DNA of 8,125 nucleotides from Verrucomicrobiota bacterium (GTDB lineage: Bacteria > Verrucomicrobiota > Verrucomicrobiia > Limisphaerales > JACRJZ01): assembly GCA_022711695.1 (NCBI GenBank), contig JAKLEJ010000142.1:1-8125 (forward strand), in the 5' to 3' direction. Position 1 is the stretch's first letter, and each line of letters begins with the position of its first letter. Under the pieces are notes generated by a model. It ran no database searches, was not told the DNA's origin, and saw only the letters and a list, made by a program, of their open reading frames with translations. Below are positions 1 to 5,536 of the stretch, piece after piece. A program made the position numbers and the translations under genes.

Positions 1-776
1 ATAAACCCGCCCGCGGCCCCAATGGCCTTTCCCAGGGTGCCCATCTGCACTTCCACGCGCCCGCCAACTCCTTGCGCCTGGACCCATCCGCGGCCGTGGT
101 CCCCGTAGAGCCCGGTGGCGTGCGCTTCATCCACCATCAACCAGGCCCCGTAGCGTTCCTTGAGCGCCACCAGCTCTCGCAACGGCGCCTGGTCGCCGTC
201 CATCGAGAACACGCTTTCGGTAACGATCAGCGCGGAAGGCGCGCCATGGGCTGACCCGGCGGCCCGCTTCTCACCGGCCCAGCGAAGGATCCTCTCCAAG
301 TCATCGAGGTCGTTATGGGCGAAGACGCGCAGCGTGGCGCCGGACAGCCGGGCGGCGTCCACGATGCAGGCATGGGCGAGTTTGTCCACGATCACCACGG
401 CGTCCTTATCCGCCAGGGCGCCGATGGCGCCCAGGGCGGTGGCATAGCCGCTGGAAAAGCTGAGGGCGGCTTCGGTGGCCTTGTAAGCCGCCAGTTGCTC
501 CTCCAGTTCGTGATGAATGGCCAGCGAGCCGCAGATCAGGCGCGAGGCGCCCGCGCCGCCGCCATAGCGCTCAATGGCCCTAAAGGCGGCTTCCTTGAGG
601 GCCGGGTCATCGGCCAGGCCAAGGTAGTCATTGGAGGAGAAGTTGAGCAGGGGTCGTCCGCCGATCTCGATGCGGGGCCCCTGGGGCGAATCCACCCGGC
701 GCAATTCGCGGCCCAGTCCCTGGGCGCGCAGCGCCTCGAGACGCCGACGCATTTCCTGGTCAAAGCCTGCATCCAT
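1..776 (-). CDS. bioF: 8-amino-7-oxononanoate synthase (BioF), 3' end outside window
   Basis: PLP-dependent alpha-oxoamine synthase that condenses pimeloyl-ACP/CoA with L-alanine in biotin synthesis, acting in the cytoplasm. I translated the minus strand from ATG at 776: 258 codons are open to the left edge. Visible family features are SSNDYLGLA near residue 45, GGGAGASRLICGS around residue 75, the SFSSGYATALGAIGAL stretch, TESVFSMDGDQAPL, the PLP-binding DEAHATGLYG, and TLGKAIGAAGGF with the Schiff-base lysine at about K250 (codon 29-27). Roughly 130 C-terminal residues lie outside the window. A GGAGG Shine-Dalgarno (787-791) sits 10 nt before the ATG. Another ATG at 772 is in the wrong frame. 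2-Amino-3-ketobutyrate CoA ligase and serine palmitoyltransferase share the fold, but GAGASRL and the sequence around the lysine fit BioF better. No other bio gene is in view. Confidence 0.9.
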   Translation of the reverse strand, partial: MDAGFDQEMRRRLEALRAQGLGRELRRVDSPQGPRIEIGGRPLLNFSSNDYLGLADDPALKEAAFRAIERYGGGAGASRLICGSLAIHHELEEQLAAYKATEAALSFSSGYATALGAIGALADKDAVVIVDKLAHACIVDAARLSGATLRVFAHNDLDDLERILRWAGEKRAAGSAHGAPSALIVTESVFSMDGDQAPLRELVALKERYGAWLMVDEAHATGLYGDHGRGWVQAQGVGGRVEVQMGTLGKAIGAAGGF

Positions 777-786
777 CCGCCGGTAT

Positions 787-791
787 CCTCC
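787..791 (-). promoter_or_regulatory. Shine-Dalgarno of bioF
   Basis: Reads GGAGG on the minus strand with a 10-nt gap to the ATG at 776. It fixes that ATG as the start rather than the out-of-frame ATG four bases further in. Confidence 0.7.
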
Positions 792-806
792 GAAACCTGG
801 CGGTCC

Positions 807-828
807 TGTCAACCGTGGGCTATTGACT
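807..828. promoter_or_regulatory. Inverted repeat in the divergent bioF / HTH-EIIA intergenic region
   Basis: The arms GTCAA (808-812) and TTGAC (823-827) are perfect inverted copies separated by 10 nt, in the middle of the 81-bp space between the two divergent starts. Read outward, they give TTGACA on the minus strand and TTGACT on the plus strand, both close to a sigma-70 -35 box. The -10 positions about 17 nt downstream (AGGATA on minus, CACACT on plus) are poor. The repeat could therefore be an operator or paired -35 boxes, or chance. The neighbouring gene encodes an HTH protein, which makes autoregulation a reasonable guess. Confidence 0.3.
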
Positions 829-857
829 TGGCGAGGGGCCGGGAACACACTCAAGAA

Positions 858-1589
858 GTGCCGCACCAGACGTTCACGCTTCAGGAAGTGGCTCGGTACC
901 TCCACATGAGCGAGGCCGAGGTCGAGCGCTTTGTGGAAAACGAGGAGATCCCGGTGGAAACCCGGGGCGAGCGCTGGGTCTTTCGCCGGCGCGACGTGGA
1001 CGCCTGGGCCTCGCAGCATATCCTGGGCATGAAGGACCGCCCGCTGGCGGATTACCACCAGCAGTCGTCGCGCGGCACGCGTCTCTTCCTCGAGAACGAG
1101 GCCATCATGTCCGAGTTGATGCAGCCGGCCTGGATCGAGGCGGCGATGCCGGCCAAGACGCGGGCCTCGGTGCTGCGGGCGATGACCGCCCTGGCGGACA
1201 AGACCGGCCGGGTGTGCGATGCCAGGGATTTGCTGGCCAGCCTGGAGGCGCGCGAGGAACTGTGTTCGACCGCGGTCCCCGGAGGACTGGCCTTGCTGCA
1301 CCCCCGGCACCACGATCCCTACATGTTCGAGTCCTCGTTTCTGGTGCTGGGACGAACGGTCCAGGAAATCCATTACGGCGCCCCGGACGGACTTCCGACC
1401 CATCTCTTCTTCCTGGTCTGCTGCCAGGACGACCGGCTCCACCTGCATACGTTGGCGCGATTGTGCCTGATGGGGCTCAAGACGACTCTGCTGGAGCGGT
1501 TGCGGCAAGTCTCGACTGCCGCGGAAATGTACGACGCCATCATCAGCTCGGAGACCGAGGTGCTGGCGGCCGCCAAGCCGCGGGCCTGA
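858..1589 (+). CDS. Excisionase-type HTH / PTS EIIA-like fusion protein
   Basis: A 243-residue protein from the GTG at 858. Residues ~6-52 form an excisionase/MerR-like DNA-binding domain (TLQEVARYLHMSEAEVERF, then a short wing and VFRRRDVDAW). Residues ~80-238 match the PTS EIIA type-2 (fructose/PtsN) domain: a SELMQPAWIEAAMPAKTR opening, GRVCDARDLLASLEAREEL, then the active-site region LALLHPRH with H148 aligned to the phosphorylated His of PtsN (AIPHG), and a second conserved His at H195 in LHLHTLARL. The GTG gives an intact HTH; the first in-frame ATG (906) would cut through it, and TTG at 828 is another candidate. No strong SD is visible. It is likely a regulator whose state could depend on phosphorylation of H148, but no HPr or EI is in the window. 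It is divergent from bioF. Confidence 0.85.
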   Translation: MPHQTFTLQEVARYLHMSEAEVERFVENEEIPVETRGERWVFRRRDVDAWASQHILGMKDRPLADYHQQSSRGTRLFLENEAIMSELMQPAWIEAAMPAKTRASVLRAMTALADKTGRVCDARDLLASLEAREELCSTAVPGGLALLHPRHHDPYMFESSFLVLGRTVQEIHYGAPDGLPTHLFFLVCCQDDRLHLHTLARLCLMGLKTTLLERLRQVSTAAEMYDAIISSETEVLAAAKPRA

Positions 1590-1591
1590 TC

Positions 1592-1620
1592 GCGCCGCCC
1601 TGGGAAGGGCGCCCCGGCGC
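1592..1620 (+). terminator. GC-rich stem-loop after the HTH-EIIA gene
   Basis: Outer arms GCGCC (1592-1596) and GGCGC (1616-1620) and inner arms GCCCT (1597-1601) and AGGGC (1606-1610) close a GGGA tetraloop, with GCCCC bulged at 1611-1615. It begins 3 nt after the TGA. No T-run follows directly. A second, smaller GAGG/CCTC hairpin at 1645-1656 is followed by TCTTT. It may end transcription or merely be GC-rich chance pairing. Confidence 0.35.
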
Positions 1621-1724
1621 TTGCCCGCAGGTGTTCGGATGCCGGAGGGCCCCCTCTCTTTGACGAGATGGCGAATTGCCTTTTCTCGCATCGCCCCCGC
1701 GCCTAACCTTCGCCCGGTTTGAGC

Positions 1725-2864
1725 ATGTCCAACGCAGAAAAGTTGCTGAGGGAACTGGTGGCCCTGCCGAGCGTGAACCCGGAACTCATGCCCCCGGGCG
1801 ATGCCCGCGCCGGCGAGTTGCGTGTGGCCGAGTTTCTGGCGGCCACCGCCGCCGCCGGAGGCCTGGAGGTGGAGCTGGCGCCTGTGTTGCCCGGCCGGCC
1901 CAACCTGCTCGCCCGCCTGGCGCCGGCGGGCCGCGTGCGGCGCCGACTCCTGCTGGCGCCGCATTCGGACACCGTGGGCGAGCCCTCCATGTCCGACGAT
2001 TACTTTCGTCCGGTGAAACGCCACGGGCGGCTGCATGGCAGGGGGGCCTGCGACACCAAGGGGTGCGTGGCGGCGATGCTGAGCGCGCTTCTGGCCGTGG
2101 CCCGCGCCGGCGCCCGCCCTGGCGAGACGGAGATCGTTCTGGCCGTGTTGGCGGACGAAGAGGCGCAGCAACTCGGTTCAAGGCGCTTGATTGCCGAAGG
2201 TTTCAAGGCCGACTTCGCCGTGGTGGGCGAGCCGACCTGCCTGAAGGTGGTGACCGCTCACAAGGGCGCCGTCCGGTTCACGCTCGAAACGGTGGGACGG
2301 GCGGCGCACGGGGCCCGGCCTGAGTTGGGCCGCAACGCCATCCATGCCATGGCGCGCGCGGTGGACCTGATCGAAACTCGCTACGCGCAGTTGCTTCGCC
2401 GGCGCCGGCATCCGCTGCTGGGGTGTCCCACCATCAATGTGGGGTGGATTCAAGGGGGTGTTCAGGCCAATACGGTGCCGGACCGTTGCCAGATCAAGAT
2501 CGATCGACGCACGATTCCGGGCGAATCCAGCGGGAGCGTCCGGGCGGAACTCGAGTCGTTGCTGCGCGGCAACGGGCTGAAGGTCCGGTTCTGTCCCTCG
2601 GCCGCCGAGCGGTCCTGCAAGCCCATGGAAACCGATCCTGACCTGCCGTGGGCGCAAAGCCTCCGACGCCTGGCCGGGCAGCGCGCCCCGGCGGGGGTGA
2701 ATTACTTCAGCGACGCCTCGATCTTGTCGCACGGCGGGATTCCGACGGTGATCTTCGGGCCGGGCGACATCGCCCAGGCCCACACCGCCGACGAATGGAT
2801 TTCGATCGGCTCGCTGGAGCGGGGCGCGGCCCTGCTGGAGACGTTTCTGAGGTCGTTGCCATGA
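1725..2864 (+). CDS. M20-family metallopeptidase/deacylase (ArgE/DapE type)
   Basis: A 379-residue cytoplasmic zinc amidohydrolase, of the group that includes acetylornithine deacetylase and succinyl-diaminopimelate desuccinylase. Metal and catalytic residues are in place: H80 and D82 in APHSDTVG, bridging D110 in GACDTKG, the general-base/metal pair E145-E146 in ADEEAQ, E169 in VGEPT, and the final metal ligand H353 in AHTADEW. The lid/dimerisation domain is also visible (AHKGAVRF, RAAHGARPELG, and NTVPDRCQIKIDRRTIPGES, which is typical of ArgE/DapE). ATG at 1725 is preferred; a TTG two codons earlier is possible, and neither has a good SD. It is the first gene of a tight operon and overlaps the next start by ATGA at 2861-2864. 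Exact substrate cannot be told; the neighbours argue against a plain arginine operon. Confidence 0.9.
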   Translation: MSNAEKLLRELVALPSVNPELMPPGDARAGELRVAEFLAATAAAGGLEVELAPVLPGRPNLLARLAPAGRVRRRLLLAPHSDTVGEPSMSDDYFRPVKRHGRLHGRGACDTKGCVAAMLSALLAVARAGARPGETEIVLAVLADEEAQQLGSRRLIAEGFKADFAVVGEPTCLKVVTAHKGAVRFTLETVGRAAHGARPELGRNAIHAMARAVDLIETRYAQLLRRRRHPLLGCPTINVGWIQGGVQANTVPDRCQIKIDRRTIPGESSGSVRAELESLLRGNGLKVRFCPSAAERSCKPMETDPDLPWAQSLRRLAGQRAPAGVNYFSDASILSHGGIPTVIFGPGDIAQAHTADEWISIGSLERGAALLETFLRSLP

Positions 2865-4516
2865 GCCGGAACTCGACCAGGCTGGCTTTCTTTCGCCAGA
2901 GCGGCTGGATGGTCATCGCGGCCGTGGTGGGCGGAGCGCTCATGTACGCGGTGCACAAGGCGGCCAGCCGCATGGCCAAGGAGGAATACGGCGTCTTCGC
3001 CACCATGCTCCAGATGCTCACCCTGATGACCATTCCGGCCATCGGGCTGCAGACGGTGGTGATGCGCCAGACGGTGGCGGCCACCACCGATCCGCTGCGG
3101 CGTCAACTGAGCCAGGCGGTGCGCCGGTTGCTGCAGGGCACGGGGTTGATCTGGCTGGTGGGGCTGCTGGCGGTGGGTATCTGGCAGGGGCGGTTGGTCG
3201 AGTCCTTCAAAGCCAGCAATCCTGCCACGATCTGGCTGACCGCCGCCTGGGGTTTGTGGGTTTTCTGGCTCCCCATCTACGTCGGCATTTTGCAGGGGCA
3301 ACAGAACTTCCTGTGGATGGGATGGGTCTCCATCCTCGGCGGGGCCACTCGCCTGGCGGCCATCATCGTCTTCGTCGTGTGGCTGGGCATGCAGGCGGCC
3401 GGGGCCTGCCTGGGCGTCCTGGTCCAAGTGGCCCTGGCGGGGATCCTGGCCGGATGGCTCACGCGTCGCGTCTGGATGAGCCCCGGCGAGGCTGTGGCCT
3501 GGGGTGATTGGCGAAAGCGCGTCATCCCCCTGACCCTTGGGCCGGGGGTGATCACCTACATGATGAGCCTGGACATGATTGTGGTGCAGTACTTCTTTCC
3601 CGAGATTCTCACGGGCTACTATGCGGCGGCGGGAACGATCGGCCGGGCCCTGGTGTTCCTGACCGCGCCGATGACCCAAGTGATGTTTCCAAAAGTCGCG
3701 GAGAGCCTGGCCCGGTCGGAAAAATCCAACGCGGCCCTGTTGGCCCTTGGGGCCACCGCCCTGATCGGCGGCGGCGCCGCCCTGTTCTGCACGGTGCTTC
3801 CCAGCCTGCCGCTGCGCATCATCTACGATCCCTCCTATCTGCGCATCGCCTGGCTGGTGCCCTGGTTCGCCTGGTGCATGGCCCCGCTCACCCTCGGCTC
3901 GGTGCTGGTGAACAATCTCCTGGCCCGGGAGCGCTACCGCATGGTCGGATGGCTGGTGGTCATCGCCCTGGGCTATGCCGCCGCTCTGATTGTCGTTTGC
4001 CAACGCCAGTCTTCTCCGCTCCTGGCTGCCGGCTCCCTGGCGGACGGCCCCGCGCTGGTCGCCGGCCTGAGCCGGGATGCCAGGCCCGCGGCGGTCCATC
4101 TCCGATCCCGCCTCAGCGCAGAGACCGCGCGCCTGCTGTCGGGAAGCCACACTGGCCGGTCGCTTCCGCCCGAACTCGAGCAGGCCCTGCTGGCGGATCT
4201 CAATGGCGTCATCTCGGGCCCATGCTTCTTCGAGGAACGGCGCTTTGCGGGCGTGAATCTCTCGTCGGTGCTTCGCGAGTTCATTGCGCGAAACCAGCGC
4301 GCCAGCGCCTGGCCCGCCGTGAACCGTCTCCTGCTCGAGGAGGTCTTTCCGGCCGCGTTCAAGCCGCTGAACGACCGGTTTCTGCCGGTGGTTCAAACGC
4401 TGGGCTTGTTCGGGCTGGTGCTGGTCGCCGTCTCCCTCGGGTTCACGCTCCGGCGCAGGCCGGCGGAGTCCGCCACCCGGGAGAAGGCCCTTCTCCCCAC
4501 CCCCGTCCCGGAATGA
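2861..4516 (+). CDS. MOP-superfamily polysaccharide flippase (Wzx-like) with an inserted soluble segment
   Basis: A 551-residue integral membrane protein of the oligosaccharide flippase / polysaccharide biosynthesis type, which moves lipid-linked saccharides across the inner membrane. By eye there are about 11 hydrophobic helices between residues 15 and 379, starting at GWMVIAAVVGGALMYAV; the KEEYGVFATMLQ and GYYAAAGTIGRALVFLTAPM segments are characteristic of the family. A hydrophilic stretch of about 120 residues (381-503) follows, then a last helix VVQTLGLFGLVLVAVSLGF (510-528) and a basic RRRP tail. With a cytoplasmic N-terminus, 11 helices put the insert outside and the RRRP tail inside, consistent with the positive-inside rule. 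ATG at 2861 overlaps the M20 stop and has GAGG (2849-2852) 8 nt upstream. It overlaps the kinase start by ATGA. Confidence 0.85.
   Translation: MSRNSTRLAFFRQSGWMVIAAVVGGALMYAVHKAASRMAKEEYGVFATMLQMLTLMTIPAIGLQTVVMRQTVAATTDPLRRQLSQAVRRLLQGTGLIWLVGLLAVGIWQGRLVESFKASNPATIWLTAAWGLWVFWLPIYVGILQGQQNFLWMGWVSILGGATRLAAIIVFVVWLGMQAAGACLGVLVQVALAGILAGWLTRRVWMSPGEAVAWGDWRKRVIPLTLGPGVITYMMSLDMIVVQYFFPEILTGYYAAAGTIGRALVFLTAPMTQVMFPKVAESLARSEKSNAALLALGATALIGGGAALFCTVLPSLPLRIIYDPSYLRIAWLVPWFAWCMAPLTLGSVLVNNLLARERYRMVGWLVVIALGYAAALIVVCQRQSSPLLAAGSLADGPALVAGLSRDARPAAVHLRSRLSAETARLLSGSHTGRSLPPELEQALLADLNGVISGPCFFEERRFAGVNLSSVLREFIARNQRASAWPAVNRLLLEEVFPAAFKPLNDRFLPVVQTLGLFGLVLVAVSLGFTLRRRPAESATREKALLPTPVPE
4001..4369 (+). 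other. Intercalated soluble module inside the flippase, between TM11 and TM12
   Basis: Residues ~381-503 of the flippase are charged and non-membrane, unlike the short loop expected between the last two helices. Two related units can be seen: LSAETARLL ... LEQALLADLNGVI, and, after the link RRFAGVN, LSSVLREFI ... VNRLLLEEVFPAAF. Each begins with LS, continues as an amphipathic helix, and ends with a leucine-rich (A/R)LL(A/L)(D/E) helix. From memory, similar 'LSPETR-LL / RFAGV-LS / LNRLLLED' strings occur in other proteins of Verrucomicrobia-like bacteria; this is unverified. Boundaries are approximate and the reading frame is continuous. Confidence 0.5.
4479..4497 (+). promoter_or_regulatory. 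Perfect 8-bp stem-loop just before the kinase start
   Basis: GGGAGAAG (4479-4486) pairs with CTTCTCCC (4490-4497) across a three-base GCC loop, within the last codons of the flippase and 15 nt before the kinase ATG. No T-run follows, so it is not a standard terminator. It could affect translation at the coupled ATGA junction or mRNA stability; chance pairing is possible in this GC-rich sequence. Confidence 0.35.
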
Positions 4517-5514
4517 AGACGGCGGCGCGACCGGGATCGAGGGCGTGCGCCCCGAAGACGGGCACGGTTTCGTTCGCGGGCCCGCCGCTTTGCGTCGTCG
4601 GTAACATCAACCGGGACATCAAAGTCGCCGGCGCGCCGGCCTCGCCGCATCTGCTGCGCGATGGGGAAACGTCCGTGTCGAGCATCGTCGAAACGATTGG
4701 CGGCGGCGGCGCCAACAGCGCCTGTGCGGCGGCGGCTCTCGGCGCCGACGTGCGCTTCCTGGGGAAGGTGGGCGCGGATTTGCTCGGAGAGCGTCTCCGG
4801 CTGACGCTGGAGAGGCAGGGAGTGCGCGCGGCCCTGGCGCGTGATCCAGAGCAACAGACCGGCTCGACGGTGGCGCTGGGTCTCAGCGACGGCCAGCGCC
4901 ATTTCCTGAGCTGCCTGCCCAACAACGACACGCTCCGCCTCGAAAACCTGGACCTGGGCGCCCTGGACGGCTGCGGCCACTTGCTGCGCGCGGATGTGTG
5001 GTTCTCCGAGGCGATGCTGGAAGGCGGCAACCGCCGGTTGTTGGCGGAAGCCCGCCGCCGCGGTCTGGCGACGTCGCTGGACATCAATTTCGATCCGCGA
5101 TGGTCCGGGGGCAACTCCCGCGAGATCCGACGACGCAAGCTGGCCCTGCGCGGCGTCCTGGAGTTGGTTGATCTTGTCCACGGCAACCGTCGAGAGCTGT
5201 GCGCGTTCACGGACAGTCCGAGCCTTCCCACGGCGCTGAAACGGCTGATCGAGTGGGGCGCCCAGTCGGTGGTGGTTCACCTGGGCGCGCAGGGGGCCGG
5301 CTGGTATTCAGGGAGCCGCTGGATGATGGAGCCGCCCTGCCGGGCGGTTCGGCCGATTCATTCCACCGGCTGCGGCGACGTCTTGAGCGTGTGCATGATC
5401 CTGCTCCACACCAGGACCGACTTGTCCCCGCGGGAAAAGCTGCGACTATCCAACCGGGTGGTGCGGGACTTCATGGAGGGGCGGCTCGATCTGATCCCGG
5501 AGCTGGCCTCCTGA
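4513..5514 (+). CDS. PfkB-family carbohydrate kinase
   Basis: A 333-residue ribokinase-like kinase that transfers phosphate from ATP to a sugar or nucleoside. Seen: the N-terminal strand LCVVGNINRDI, the first PfkB signature (GGGGANSACAAAALGADV, residues 63-80, continuing to FLGKVGADLLGERL), a substrate-domain LDINFDPRW, VHGNRREL (position of the NxxE motif), the VVVHLGAQGAGWY strand, and the anion-hole/catalytic motif as HSTGCGD with the base at D289. The usual form is DTxGAGD, so the first Asp is His (H283) and the usual Ala is Cys. About 25 basic residues precede the core; ATG at 4513 is kept because it makes the ATGA overlap with the flippase stop, though no clear SD is present. Substrate unknown; context suggests a sugar or conjugate linked to envelope chemistry. 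Confidence 0.88.
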   Translation: MKTAARPGSRACAPKTGTVSFAGPPLCVVGNINRDIKVAGAPASPHLLRDGETSVSSIVETIGGGGANSACAAAALGADVRFLGKVGADLLGERLRLTLERQGVRAALARDPEQQTGSTVALGLSDGQRHFLSCLPNNDTLRLENLDLGALDGCGHLLRADVWFSEAMLEGGNRRLLAEARRRGLATSLDINFDPRWSGGNSREIRRRKLALRGVLELVDLVHGNRRELCAFTDSPSLPTALKRLIEWGAQSVVVHLGAQGAGWYSGSRWMMEPPCRAVRPIHSTGCGDVLSVCMILLHTRTDLSPREKLRLSNRVVRDFMEGRLDLIPELAS

Positions 5515-5536
5515 AGCCCGCAACTCAAGACGGCGC

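Noticed and set aside
1..776. Reading the left gene as serine palmitoyltransferase, linking it to the ceramidase-like gene in a sphingolipid cluster
   Set aside because: The lysine motif TLGKAIG and the GAGASRL region fit 8-amino-7-oxononanoate synthase. The gene is divergent and separated from the operon by the regulator gene.
315..857. Upstream extension of the HTH-EIIA gene to an ATG at 315
   Set aside because: It would lie antisense to bioF and has no recognisable sequence. The HTH begins right after the GTG at 858.
2702..4396. Long open frame of 564 codons on the minus strand, antisense to the M20 end and the flippase
   Set aside because: Its translation is rich in His, Gln, Gly and Arg with no domain, as expected opposite a GC-rich coding frame. 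The plus strand has a clear flippase with conserved membrane helices.
3508..4512. In-frame upstream extension of the kinase across most of the flippase gene
   Set aside because: The extension is low-complexity Pro/Arg/Gly sequence in an off-frame of the flippase. The PfkB fold begins after 4513 and the ATGA overlap gives a natural start.
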